Assembly: GCF_011074795.1 (NCBI RefSeq)
Contig: NZ_JAAMPF010000026.1
Location: forward strand, 1-64,000
Length of the DNA stretch: 64,000 nt
DNA from: Marinobacter salicampi
Lineage (GTDB): Bacteria > Pseudomonadota > Gammaproteobacteria > Pseudomonadales > Oleiphilaceae
Direction: 5' to 3'
Position 1 is the first letter of the stretch. The number at the start of each line of letters is the position of its first letter. This document shows, piece after piece, positions 45,497 through 54,131 of the stretch. A program made the translations under genes and the position numbers. The notes under the pieces were generated by a model, which was not told the origin of the DNA, made no database searches, and worked only from the letters and a program-made list of their open reading frames with translations.

Positions 45497-46624
45497 ATGG
45501 CTGAGAATAAACAGAACACCGCCGGTCTTAGGGGCCAGGTCGCCGGGGTCACATCACTGTGTACCGTAGGCCAGAGCGGTGCAGGACTCACCTACCGCGG
45601 CTATGAGATTACCGACCTGGCGGAAAAAGCCCAGTTTGAGGAGATCGCCTACCTTCTGTTGCGCGGTAAACTGCCAAACCGGCAGGAGCTCGATGCCTAC
45701 AAGAAGAAGCTGAGCGGTCTGCGGGCGCTGCCGGATGCTCTCAAGAATGTGCTTGAACAGATTCCGAAGAATGCCCACCCGATGGATGTCATGCGCACGG
45801 GATGCTCCATGCTGGGCAGCCTGGAAACCGAAGAAGACTTCAGCGAACAGGATGACCGGATCGACCGCATGCTGGCCGCTTTCCCCAGTATCATCTGCTA
45901 CTGGTACCGCTTCGCCCAGGAAGGTGTGCGTATTGAAACAGACGGCAACAGCGACTCCATCGGTGGCCACTTCCTGGAACTGCTTCATGGCAAGGCCCCC
46001 AGTGAGCTCCATGAGAAGGTCATGAACGTCTCCCTGATCCTCTACGCCGAGCACGAATTCAACGCTTCCACCTTTACCGCACGGGTCTGCGCCTCGACCC
46101 TGTCCGACATCCACAGCTGCGTGACCGGAGCCATCGGCACTCTGCGCGGACCTTTGCATGGTGGTGCCAACGAGGCGGCCATGGCGCTTATCCAGAAGTT
46201 CAGTACGCCGGATGAGGCCGAAGAAGGCCTGATGGGCATGCTGGAGCGTAAAGAAAAAATCATGGGCTTCGGTCACGCCATCTACAAGGAATCCGATCCC
46301 CGCAACGCGATCATCAAGAGATGGTCCGAGAAGCTTTCGAAGGAAGTGGGAGACACCGTGCTGTACCCCGTTTCCGTGCGCTGTGAGGAAGTCATGTGGC
46401 GCGAGAAGAAACTGTTCTGCAACGCTGACTTCTTCCACGCGTCGGCCTACCATTTCATGGGCATCCCCACCGAGCTGTTTACTCCCATCTTCGTGATGTC
46501 ACGAGTGTCCGGCTGGACGGCCCACGTCAAGGAGCAGCGTGAGAACAATCGGATCATCCGGCCCAGCGCCGAGTACAACGGTCCGGAACGCCGCGAGTGG
46601 ACGCCCATCGAAGAACGCTCCTAA
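45497..46624 (+). CDS. prpC: 2-methylcitrate synthase
   Basis: Condenses propionyl-CoA with oxaloacetate. The 375-residue protein is a citrate synthase fold enzyme of the short PrpC type. GLRGQVAGVTSLCTV at the start and GPLHGGANEAAM and GFGHAIYKESDPR later hold the active-site histidines and aspartate. GGAGAGGAGAG precedes the ATG at 45497; the longer frame to 45371 overlaps prpB and is rejected. Confidence 0.97.
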   Translation: MAENKQNTAGLRGQVAGVTSLCTVGQSGAGLTYRGYEITDLAEKAQFEEIAYLLLRGKLPNRQELDAYKKKLSGLRALPDALKNVLEQIPKNAHPMDVMRTGCSMLGSLETEEDFSEQDDRIDRMLAAFPSIICYWYRFAQEGVRIETDGNSDSIGGHFLELLHGKAPSELHEKVMNVSLILYAEHEFNASTFTARVCASTLSDIHSCVTGAIGTLRGPLHGGANEAAMALIQKFSTPDEAEEGLMGMLERKEKIMGFGHAIYKESDPRNAIIKRWSEKLSKEVGDTVLYPVSVRCEEVMWREKKLFCNADFFHASAYHFMGIPTELFTPIFVMSRVSGWTAHVKEQRENNRIIRPSAEYNGPERREWTPIEERS

Positions 46625-46673
46625 GCGGCGCCAGAAAGGAGCTGCTTGAATGCGGCTCCGAGCCTGCCGTTAC

Positions 46674-46701
46674 AGGAAGCCACCGTTTGTCGTGGCTTTC
46701 T
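46674..46701 (+). terminator. Hairpin between prpC and acnD
   Basis: AGGAAGCCAC and GTGGCTTTCT pair with one G-T around CGTTTGTC. The T tract after it is broken, so this is more likely an attenuating or RNA-protecting hairpin that lowers acnD expression than a full stop. Confidence 0.5.
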
Positions 46702-46739
46702 GATTTCCCTTTTGAATAACCCTGTTTGAGTCCTTGCCC

Positions 46740-49334
46740 ATGAATAGTGATTACCGCAAACCCCTGCCCGGCACCGAATTCGATTTCTTTGACACCTGCG
46801 AAGCTGTCAACACCATTGAGCCAGGGGCCTATGAAAAGCTGCCTTACACCTCCCGCGTGCTGGCCGAAAACCTGGTGCGCCGCTGTGGACCGGAGCTGAT
46901 GACCGATGCCCTGAAACAGCTGATCGAGCGCAAGCGCGACCTGGACTTTCCCTGGTACCCGGCCCGGGTCGTGTGTCATGACATTTTGGGCCAGACCGCT
47001 CTTGTTGACCTGGCCGGCCTGCGCGACGCCATTGCCCTGAAGGGTGGCGACCCGGCCAAGGTGAACCCGGTGGTGCCCACCCAGCTGATTGTCGACCATT
47101 CCCTGGCCGTAGAGCATGCCGGCTTCGAGGAAGACGCCTTTGAAAAGAACCGGGCCATCGAAGACCGCCGCAATGACGACCGATTCCACTTCATCAACTG
47201 GACCAAGACTGCGTTCAAGAACGTGGATGTGATTCCACCGGGCAACGGCATCATGCACCAGATCAACCTGGAGAAAATGTCGCCCGTGGTCCAGGTTCGT
47301 GACCGCGTCGCGTTTGTGGACACCTGCGTAGGCACGGACAGCCACACCCCAATGGTGGATGCCCTCGGGGTTATCTCCGTCGGCGTCGGCGGACTGGAAG
47401 CTGAGAGCGTCATGCTGGGTCGCGCCTCCTACATGCGTCTTCCGGACATCGTTGGTGTCGAGCTCACTGGCAGGCTGCAGCCGGGCATTACCAGTACGGA
47501 CATGGTGCTGGCCCTGACCGAATTCCTGCGCCGCGAGCGGGTAGTGGGCGCCTATCTGGAATTCTATGGAGAAGGTGCGTCGAAGCTGACCGTTGGTGAT
47601 CGAGCCACCATTTCGAACATGACGCCGGAATACGGCGCCACCGCTGCCATGTTCTACATTGACGAGCAGACCATCGACTACCTGAAACTGACCGGTCGGG
47701 AAGACGATCAGGTGGCCCTGGTGGAGCGTTTCGCAAAAGAAACCGGCCTGTGGGCAGACAGCCTGAAAGACGCTGAGTATGAGCGTGTGCTGACCTTTGA
47801 TCTGTCCAGCGTGACCCGCACCCTGGCGGGGCCGTCCAACCCCCATGCCCTGTTGCCCACCTCCGAACTGGCCGCCCGCGGTATCAGTGGTGTGGTGGAG
47901 AACGAAGAGGGCAAAATGCCCGACGGTGCGGTTATCATCGCAGCCATTACCAGCTGTACCAACACCAGCAACCCGCGCAACATGATTGCCGCCGGGCTTA
48001 TTGCCCGTAACGCCAACCGGCTCGGTCTTACCCGCAAGCCCTGGGTGAAATCCTCCCTGGCGCCCGGTTCCAAGACGGTAAAAATGTACCTGGAAGAAGC
48101 CGACCTGCTGCCTGAGCTTGAGAACCTGGGCTTTGGTGTGGTGGCGTTTGCATGCACCACTTGTAACGGCATGAGTGGTGCCCTCGATCCGGTGATCCAG
48201 AAGGAAGTGGTCGATCGTGACCTTTACGCCACCGCCGTGCTGTCCGGCAACCGCAATTTCGACGGCCGTATTCACCCCTATGCCAAGCAGGCGTTCCTGG
48301 CTTCACCGCCACTGGTGGTGGCCTACGCCATTGCCGGAACCATACGATTCGACATCGAAAAAGATGTGCTGGGGACCGACAAGGATGGCAACCCGGTCAC
48401 CCTGAAGGACATCTGGCCGAAAGATGAAGAAATCGATGCCATCGTAAAAGCGAGCGTGAAACCCGAGCAGTACCGGGAGGTGTACATCCCCATGTTCGAC
48501 GTTACCCGTGAAGCCCAGGCCCAGGTTGATCCGCTTTACGAATGGCGTCCACAGAGTACCTATATCCGCCGTCCGCCCTACTGGGAAGGCGCGCTTGCGG
48601 GTGAGCGCACCATGAAGGGCATGCGCCCGCTGGCGGTTCTGGGCGACAACATCACCACGGATCACTTGTCGCCCTCCAATGCCATCATGATGGACAGCGC
48701 CGCCGGCGAGTACCTGCACAAGATGGGCGTGCCCGAGGCTGACTTCAATTCCTACGCCACCCACCGGGGCGATCACCTGACCGCGCTGCGGGCGACCTTC
48801 GCCAACCCCAAACTGCTGAACGAGATGGTGCAGGAGAACGGCAAGGTGAAGCAGGGCTCATTGGCCCGCATCGAGCCGGAAGGCAAGGTGACCCGCATGT
48901 GGGAAGCCATCGAAGCCTATATGGAGCGCAAGCAGCCGCTGATCATCGTGGCGGGTGCCGACTATGGCCAGGGCTCGTCCCGGGACTGGGCCGCCAAGGG
49001 GGTTCGCCTGGCCGGTGTGGAAGTAATCGTGGCGGAAGGCTTCGAGCGTATTCATCGCACTAACCTGTTGGGTATGGGTGTGCTGCCACTGGAGTTCATG
49101 CCGGGCACTACCCGCAAGACCCTGGAACTGGATGGCACCGAAACCTACGACGTGGCCGGCGATTACTCCCCTGGCGCCATCCTCCCGCTGGTGATTACCC
49201 GCAAGAACGGGGAGCGGGTGGAGGTGCCGGTCAAATGCCGACTGGACACCCAGGAAGAAGTGTCCATTTACGAGGCCGGTGGTGTCCTACAGCGGTTCGC
49301 CCAGGACTTCCTGGAATCAGAGGCGGTAGCCTGA
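46740..49334 (+). CDS. acnD: Fe/S-dependent 2-methylcitrate dehydratase
   Basis: Dehydrates 2-methylcitrate to a 2-methylaconitate isomer that PrpF then converts. The 864-residue aconitase-family enzyme has SCTNTSNP and CTTCNGMSG, which supply the 4Fe-4S cysteines, and a swivel domain (from about 665) with GADYGQGSSRDWAAKG. The ATG at 46740 is taken; a TTG two codons earlier is less likely. acnD and prpF are a fixed functional pair. Confidence 0.96.
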   Translation: MNSDYRKPLPGTEFDFFDTCEAVNTIEPGAYEKLPYTSRVLAENLVRRCGPELMTDALKQLIERKRDLDFPWYPARVVCHDILGQTALVDLAGLRDAIALKGGDPAKVNPVVPTQLIVDHSLAVEHAGFEEDAFEKNRAIEDRRNDDRFHFINWTKTAFKNVDVIPPGNGIMHQINLEKMSPVVQVRDRVAFVDTCVGTDSHTPMVDALGVISVGVGGLEAESVMLGRASYMRLPDIVGVELTGRLQPGITSTDMVLALTEFLRRERVVGAYLEFYGEGASKLTVGDRATISNMTPEYGATAAMFYIDEQTIDYLKLTGREDDQVALVERFAKETGLWADSLKDAEYERVLTFDLSSVTRTLAGPSNPHALLPTSELAARGISGVVENEEGKMPDGAVIIAAITSCTNTSNPRNMIAAGLIARNANRLGLTRKPWVKSSLAPGSKTVKMYLEEADLLPELENLGFGVVAFACTTCNGMSGALDPVIQKEVVDRDLYATAVLSGNRNFDGRIHPYAKQAFLASPPLVVAYAIAGTIRFDIEKDVLGTDKDGNPVTLKDIWPKDEEIDAIVKASVKPEQYREVYIPMFDVTREAQAQVDPLYEWRPQSTYIRRPPYWEGALAGERTMKGMRPLAVLGDNITTDHLSPSNAIMMDSAAGEYLHKMGVPEADFNSYATHRGDHLTALRATFANPKLLNEMVQENGKVKQGSLARIEPEGKVTRMWEAIEAYMERKQPLIIVAGADYGQGSSRDWAAKGVRLAGVEVIVAEGFERIHRTNLLGMGVLPLEFMPGTTRKTLELDGTETYDVAGDYSPGAILPLVITRKNGERVEVPVKCRLDTQEEVSIYEAGGVLQRFAQDFLESEAVA

Positions 49335-49344
49335 GGAGCTTAGT

Positions 49345-50523
49345 ATGAGTCATGCACCACAGATTCGGGTGCCGGCCACCTATATGCGCGGCGGCACCAG
49401 CAAAGGCGTTTTCTTCCGGCTAGAGGACCTGCCCGAGGCTGCCCGGCAGCCGGGAGATGCCAGGGACAAGTTGCTTCTACGGGTGATCGGCAGCCCCGAC
49501 CCCTACCAGAAACAGATCGACGGCATGGGAGGCGCCACCTCCAGCACCAGCAAAACCGTGATTCTCAGTAAGGCCACGGTGCCGGATCACGATGTGGATT
49601 ATCTGTTCGGGCAGGTATCCATTGATAAGCCGGTTGTAGACTGGAGCGGGAATTGCGGCAATCTCACGGCGGCGGTCGGGGCCTTTGCCATCAACAACGG
49701 GCTGGTTGACCCCAGCCGCATTCCGGAGAACGGCATTGCCGTGGTCCGGGTCTGGCAGGCCAACATTCGAAAAACCATCGTGGTCCGGGTACCCATTACT
49801 AATGGTCAAGTGCAGGAAACCGGCGATTTCGAGCTGGATGGCGTGACCTTTCCCGCAGCGGAAGTGGCGGTGGAGTTCATGGATCCGGCAGACGGTGCCG
49901 GATCCATGTTTCCCACCGGCAACCTGGTGGACGAGCTCAATGTGCCGGGCGTGGGTAACCTCCAGGCCACCATGATCAATGCCGGCATACCCACGGTATT
50001 CATCAACGCCGGTGACGTGGGCTATACCGGAACAGAGCTGCAGGAGGCTATCAATAACAACGCTGAAGCCCTTGCCATGTTCGAGGCCATCCGGGCCGAG
50101 GCAGCGGTTGAAATGGGCCTGGTCGCTCATGTCAGTGAAGCCGCCAACCGGCAGCACACACCCAAGGTGGCGTTTGTCGGCAAGCCGGCAGACTATGTTT
50201 CATCCAGCGGCAAGCAAATCCCGGCAGGGGATGTCGACCTGCTGGTACGGGCGCTGTCCATGGGCAAGCTGCACCACGCCATGATGGGCACCGCCGCTGT
50301 CGCCATTGCTACCGCTGCGGCCATACCGGGCACGGTCGTTAACCAGGCGGCAGGCGGAGGCGACCGTACCTCGGTATGCTTTGGCCACCCCTCCGGTACC
50401 CTCCGCGTGGGCGCGGAAGCCAGCCAGGTGGACGGTGAATGGACCGCCACCAAGGCTGTTATGAGCCGCAGCGCCCGGGTGCTGATGGAGGGCTGGGTTC
50501 GGGTGCCAGGTGAAGGCCTGTAA
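49345..50523 (+). CDS. prpF: 2-methylaconitate cis-trans isomerase
   Basis: Isomerises the AcnD product so that aconitase can hydrate it. The 392 residues have the diaminopimelate-epimerase-like fold. PATYMRGGTSKGVFF holds the substrate-binding loop and one proposed lysine, and DGMGGATSSTSKTVIL is typical. It begins ten bases after acnD with GAGGAG upstream. Confidence 0.97.
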   Translation: MSHAPQIRVPATYMRGGTSKGVFFRLEDLPEAARQPGDARDKLLLRVIGSPDPYQKQIDGMGGATSSTSKTVILSKATVPDHDVDYLFGQVSIDKPVVDWSGNCGNLTAAVGAFAINNGLVDPSRIPENGIAVVRVWQANIRKTIVVRVPITNGQVQETGDFELDGVTFPAAEVAVEFMDPADGAGSMFPTGNLVDELNVPGVGNLQATMINAGIPTVFINAGDVGYTGTELQEAINNNAEALAMFEAIRAEAAVEMGLVAHVSEAANRQHTPKVAFVGKPADYVSSSGKQIPAGDVDLLVRALSMGKLHHAMMGTAAVAIATAAAIPGTVVNQAAGGGDRTSVCFGHPSGTLRVGAEASQVDGEWTATKAVMSRSARVLMEGWVRVPGEGL

Positions 50524-50720
50524 CGAGTTGTTAAACTGCCTCCAGGTTCCGTTTTTTCATTCAGAGGGCGTACTATAGTCGCCCTGTTCTGTACTTCGGG
50601 GCGCGCTGCTGAAAAAGGCGGTGCGTCGTTCTGTAGGGAGAGCTGGGCTGTTCTATACTGAGAGCCGCGATGATCTATAGTGAATGGAATAAGGTTTAAC
50701 GGGAAAATGCAGAGGTCCGG

Positions 50721-51437
50721 ATGAATACCGCTGTCAAATGCCTCATGCCATCGCTTTTGGGTATGCTTCTGGCCTGTGCCACTGTTCAGTCGACGGTTGC
50801 AGATAACGTCCGGCGCGTGGTGCATCCGGACGGCAGCGTTGAATTCACCAATATTCCAGACAGCCAGAACAGTTTCATCTCCACCAAAAAGCAGGTGGTG
50901 TACCGGTATGAAGATGCCAACGGTGTCATGGCATTCAGCCGTTCCCGGCCCGCCGGGGGCGATTACGACGTTATCCGTTTTGAATGCCATGCCTGCGAGG
51001 TGAACTCTACCGTAGACTGGTACAAGACCCGACTGTTTGTTTCGCCCTACAAAGAGGAAATCCAGGCGGCGGCCGATCAGTTCGGCATTGACCCGGCCCT
51101 GGTAAGGGCGGTCATCCATGCGGAATCCGCTTTCAACCCGAAGGCGCTATCCTCCAAGGGTGCCCAGGGCCTGATGCAGTTGATGCCAGGCACCGCCCAG
51201 GAACTCGGGGTCGTCAATGCAATGGACGTCGCCGAGAATATCCGGGGTGGGGCCAATTACCTGGCTCGCATGCTCCGCCGCCATAACGGTGACATCACGT
51301 TAGCTACCGCAGCTTACAACGCCGGCCCAGGAGCCGTGAGTCGTTACGGCGGATTACCACCCTTTGCCGAAACCCGTGCCTACGTTGAACGGGTTGGCAT
51401 ACTCCATGAGCGTTACCGAAGCTACGCGTCCAACTGA
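50721..51437 (+). CDS. Lytic transglycosylase, SLT domain
   Basis: A 238-residue exported enzyme that cleaves peptidoglycan with formation of 1,6-anhydro ends. The signal sequence covers about 1-27; LLACATV could be a lipobox-like site, though weak. A small N-terminal DUF4124-like part (about 28-90) precedes the SLT domain (about 110-230) with catalytic E135 in [19 protein letters not shown] and AYNAGPGAV. It sits between prpF and prpD on the same strand, though it has no role in propionate use. Two hundred bases separate it from prpF, so it may have its own promoter. Confidence 0.9.
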   Translation: MNTAVKCLMPSLLGMLLACATVQSTVADNVRRVVHPDGSVEFTNIPDSQNSFISTKKQVVYRYEDANGVMAFSRSRPAGGDYDVIRFECHACEVNSTVDWYKTRLFVSPYKEEIQAAADQFGIDPALVRAVIHAESAFNPKALSSKGAQGLMQLMPGTAQELGVVNAMDVAENIRGGANYLARMLRRHNGDITLATAAYNAGPGAVSRYGGLPPFAETRAYVERVGILHERYRSYASN

Positions 51438-51489
51438 AGACAATCGGCAGGCTCATTCAAACCACCTAACGGACTAGAAGGTGAGATCC

Positions 51490-52974
51490 ATGAACGCCAA
51501 CGCAGATCAGAACCTCAGACCAGACTATGACGACGTACTGCAGAAAATCGCGGACTACGTACTGACCTACAAGATCGACAGCCCCAAAGCCTGGGACACG
51601 GCCCGAAACTGCCTAATGGACACTCTGGGCTGCGGACTGTTGGCGCTGCGCTTCCCCGAATGCACCAAGCACCTTGGCCCCCTGGTGGAAGGCACAACGG
51701 TACCCCACGGCGCCCGCGTACCGGGAACCTCGTACCGGCTCGATCCGGTGAAAGCAGCCTGGGATATCGGCTGCATCATCCGCTGGCTCGATTATAACGA
51801 CACCTGGCTTGCAGCCGAGTGGGGTCATCCGTCCGATAACCTGGGGGGTATTCTGGCGGTGGCGGACCACCTGTCCCAGCAACGGGCTGCTACAGGTAAG
51901 GCGCCTTTGACCATGCGAGATGTGCTCGAAGCCATGATCATGGCCCATGAAATCCAGGGTGTGATCGCACTGGAAAATTCGTTCAACAGGGTAGGGCTTG
52001 ACCACGTCGTTCTGGTCAAGGTGGCCTCTACCGCAGTCACAGCCAAGCTCATGGGTGCGGACCGGGAGCAGCTGCTATCGGCGCTTTCACACGCCTGGGC
52101 TGATGGTCAGTCCCTGCGCACCTACCGGCATGCCCCCAACGCCGGCTCACGTAAATCCTGGGCCGCCGGTGATGCCACCTCACGTGGGGTGCGCCTGGCG
52201 GATATTGCCATGCGGGGCGAGATGGGCATTCCCGGCGTACTGACCGCGCCCCAGTGGGGCTTCTACGACGTGCTGTTCAGCAAAACCAACAAAGATCAGG
52301 CCCTAAAGCCTGAAGAAAAGCGTCAGTTTTCTTTACCCCAGGACTTCGGCTCCTACGTGATGGAGCATGTGCTATTCAAGATCTCCTTCCCTGCAGAGTT
52401 CCATGCCCAGACCGCGGCGGAGGCTGCGGTTATCCTTCACCCGCAGGTCAGGGATCGACTGGACGAAATAGACCGCGTCGTACTGACTACCCATGAGTCC
52501 GCAATCCGGATCATCTCCAAGCAGGGCCAGCTGGCCAACGCCGCCGACCGGGACCATTGCCTGCAATACATGGCGGCGGTGCCGCTGATATTCGGAAGCC
52601 TGGTGGCGGAACACTATGAGGATGAGTTTCACGAAGCCCACCCGATCATTGATGAGATTCGCGACAAAATGGAAGTGGTGGAAGACGAGCGTTATACCCG
52701 GGAGTATCTGGAGCCTGATAAACGCTCCATCGCCAATGCTATACAAGTGTTTTTTAAAGACGGTTCGAGCACAGAGAAAGTAGCCGTTGAATACCCCATT
52801 GGCCACGGCCGGCGCAGGGCTGATGGCATCCCGCTGCTGGAGCAGAAGTTCCGGAGTAACCTGGCCACCCGGTTTGCGGGCCAGCGCTGTGATCTGATCT
52901 TCGGGCTGTGCCGGGACCAAAACGCACTCGAGGCAACACCGGTGCATGAGTTTGTGGATCTGTTTGTCATCTGA
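51490..52974 (+). CDS. prpD: 2-methylcitrate dehydratase
   Basis: Dehydrates 2-methylcitrate to cis-2-methylaconitate without a metal cluster. The 494 residues have the MmgE/PrpD fold. [21 protein letters not shown] near 100-120 is the substrate region, and [18 protein letters not shown] is typical. The ATG at 51490 has AGGTGAG four bases before it; the GTG at 51481 forms part of that ribosome site. With acnD/prpF also present, the dehydration step is encoded twice. A strong terminator follows. Confidence 0.96.
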   Translation: MNANADQNLRPDYDDVLQKIADYVLTYKIDSPKAWDTARNCLMDTLGCGLLALRFPECTKHLGPLVEGTTVPHGARVPGTSYRLDPVKAAWDIGCIIRWLDYNDTWLAAEWGHPSDNLGGILAVADHLSQQRAATGKAPLTMRDVLEAMIMAHEIQGVIALENSFNRVGLDHVVLVKVASTAVTAKLMGADREQLLSALSHAWADGQSLRTYRHAPNAGSRKSWAAGDATSRGVRLADIAMRGEMGIPGVLTAPQWGFYDVLFSKTNKDQALKPEEKRQFSLPQDFGSYVMEHVLFKISFPAEFHAQTAAEAAVILHPQVRDRLDEIDRVVLTTHESAIRIISKQGQLANAADRDHCLQYMAAVPLIFGSLVAEHYEDEFHEAHPIIDEIRDKMEVVEDERYTREYLEPDKRSIANAIQVFFKDGSSTEKVAVEYPIGHGRRRADGIPLLEQKFRSNLATRFAGQRCDLIFGLCRDQNALEATPVHEFVDLFVI

Positions 52975-53033
52975 CCCGGTTCCGGGACCCGGTGACCGCA
53001 ACGGGTTATTCCAAACCCTATTTCCTGAACAGA

Positions 53034-53067
53034 AAAAAGCCCGGAGGCGTTAGCCTCCGGGCTTTTT
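53034..53067. terminator. Strong bidirectional terminator
   Basis: AAAAAGCCCGGAGGC pairs perfectly with GCCTCCGGGCTTTTT around GTTA. It ends prpD on the plus strand and the PEP-CTERM gene on the minus strand. Confidence 0.97.
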
Positions 53068-53084
53068 ATCGAGCAGCTACCGTT

Positions 53085-53819
53085 TTACTTGCGACGACGG
53101 AAGGTGGTCATACCAGCAAGGCCCAGGCCCAGCAGTGCCAGGGTGGCCGGCTCTGGAACACTGGCCAGAGTTACGTTGTCGATGCCCCAGCCGTCGTTGT
53201 TGCCTTCGCCGTTGTTAAAGGTCAGCGTGACGCCAGAGAAAAGGACGTCGGAGACCAGGGTAATGTACATCAGGTTGCCGTCACGCAGCGGGTTGTTCAG
53301 CTGCAGGGTTTCTTCTGTGCCGTCGTTGAAGGTCAGCTTCAGCGCAGCGCCTTGGTCGTTGGCATCAGACAGAAAAAAGCCGAAAGCGTTATAGTTGCCA
53401 TCCAGGATGTCCCAACGTACTTCATCAGCATCGTTGCTGTCGAGCCACTGGGAGCTATAGGAATCGGCGCGGCCGAATTCGCCGGTCTCGTTGTTCTCAA
53501 TCAGCAGTGACGTGGTGAAGAACTCGTCGCCGTTCGGGGAGGAGTCTGCAGCAGTGTTGGTGAAGTCGCCAACGGCTGTGTTGAAAGTAGAAGCGGCCTG
53601 GATCCAGCTGCCCTGGTCAGTGTTGTCATCCTGACCGGTGTTGGCGAAGCCGTCAAAAGTCTCGGTTTCTTGGTTGTAGCTGTTGGCCAGGAAAGAAGCT
53701 TCTGCTGCCTGCGCATTGGTAACGCCGTAGGCTGCGTCAAATTTGATCACTGCAGCGCTGGCTGAAGATGCAGCGGCGGTAAGAGCCACACACATAATTG
53801 TTTTGGTAAATACATTCAT
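53085..53819 (-). CDS. PEP-CTERM sorted exported protein
   Basis: A 244-residue secreted protein. The signal peptide ends near SSASAAV. The mature part is acidic and beta-rich, with a low content of basic residues, and has no recognised enzymatic motif (NNGEGNNDGWGIDNVTL resembles a carbohydrate-binding-like strand-turn). The C-terminus is VPEPATLALLGLGLAG followed by FRRRK, the full exosortase signal. I start at the ATG at 53819; upstream in-frame ATGs lack ribosome sites. It is likely an EPS-associated or surface protein. A near-consensus sigma-54 promoter lies upstream. Confidence 0.9.
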   Translation of the reverse strand: MNVFTKTIMCVALTAAASSASAAVIKFDAAYGVTNAQAAEASFLANSYNQETETFDGFANTGQDDNTDQGSWIQAASTFNTAVGDFTNTAADSSPNGDEFFTTSLLIENNETGEFGRADSYSSQWLDSNDADEVRWDILDGNYNAFGFFLSDANDQGAALKLTFNDGTEETLQLNNPLRDGNLMYITLVSDVLFSGVTLTFNNGEGNNDGWGIDNVTLASVPEPATLALLGLGLAGMTTFRRRK

Positions 53820-53876
53820 ACTGATTCCGTCCATATTGGTTACTGTCTTAGGTGGCTTTCGGCCTGCCAACAGGTA

Positions 53877-53892
53877 AGCTATTATCGTGCCA
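53877..53892 (-). promoter_or_regulatory. Near-consensus sigma-54 promoter of the PEP-CTERM gene
   Basis: On the minus strand, TGGCACGATAATAGCT matches the TGGCACG-N4-TTGCT consensus with one change (TAGC for TTGC) and the exact ten-base spacing between GG and GC. Transcription would start near 53866, giving a leader of about 47 bases. AT-rich sequence lies upstream, as usual for sigma-54 promoters. A second, weaker GG-N10-GC match lies just downstream in the leader. Confidence 0.82.
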
Positions 53893-53956
53893 GTAAAATA
53901 AATATAATTGTTTACAAGGTATTAGACGAATTTTATCAGCTATCATTTTTGCGATA

Positions 53957-53973
53957 TGTAAAAAAAACCGACG
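53957..53973. promoter_or_regulatory. Candidate activator sites upstream of the PEP-CTERM gene
   Basis: TGT-N11-ACG lies here, about 65 bases upstream of the -24 element. A second match, TGT-N11-ACA, lies at 54036-54052. They resemble the element at 9397. The rest of the gap between the divergent genes (53820-54131) is AT-rich and shows no gene. GG-N10-GC at 54045-54058 is a weak sigma-54 match facing the sugar transferase. Confidence 0.3.
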
Positions 53974-54131
53974 TAAAAGCTGCGGCGGCTGAAGGACGAT
54001 GCAAGGGAACCCGGAACCGTTCAGATTGTATTTCGTGTATTAAAGGTTTACATTTTGCGCTGCTTTTTCAGCAGTATCGAGAACGGAAGCTCGCAGTGAG
54101 CGGGTACTACTGGTTGTAAAAAGGAGAGGGC

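Noticed and set aside
46554..48275. Long minus-strand frame of 573 codons opposite acnD
   Set aside because: Shadow frame of a high-GC gene; acnD has all its motifs, and the opposite translation shows none.
54045..54058. Sigma-54 promoter for the sugar transferase
   Set aside because: Spacing and TTGC fit but the -24 half (GGTTTA) does not, and it overlaps one of the candidate activator sites.
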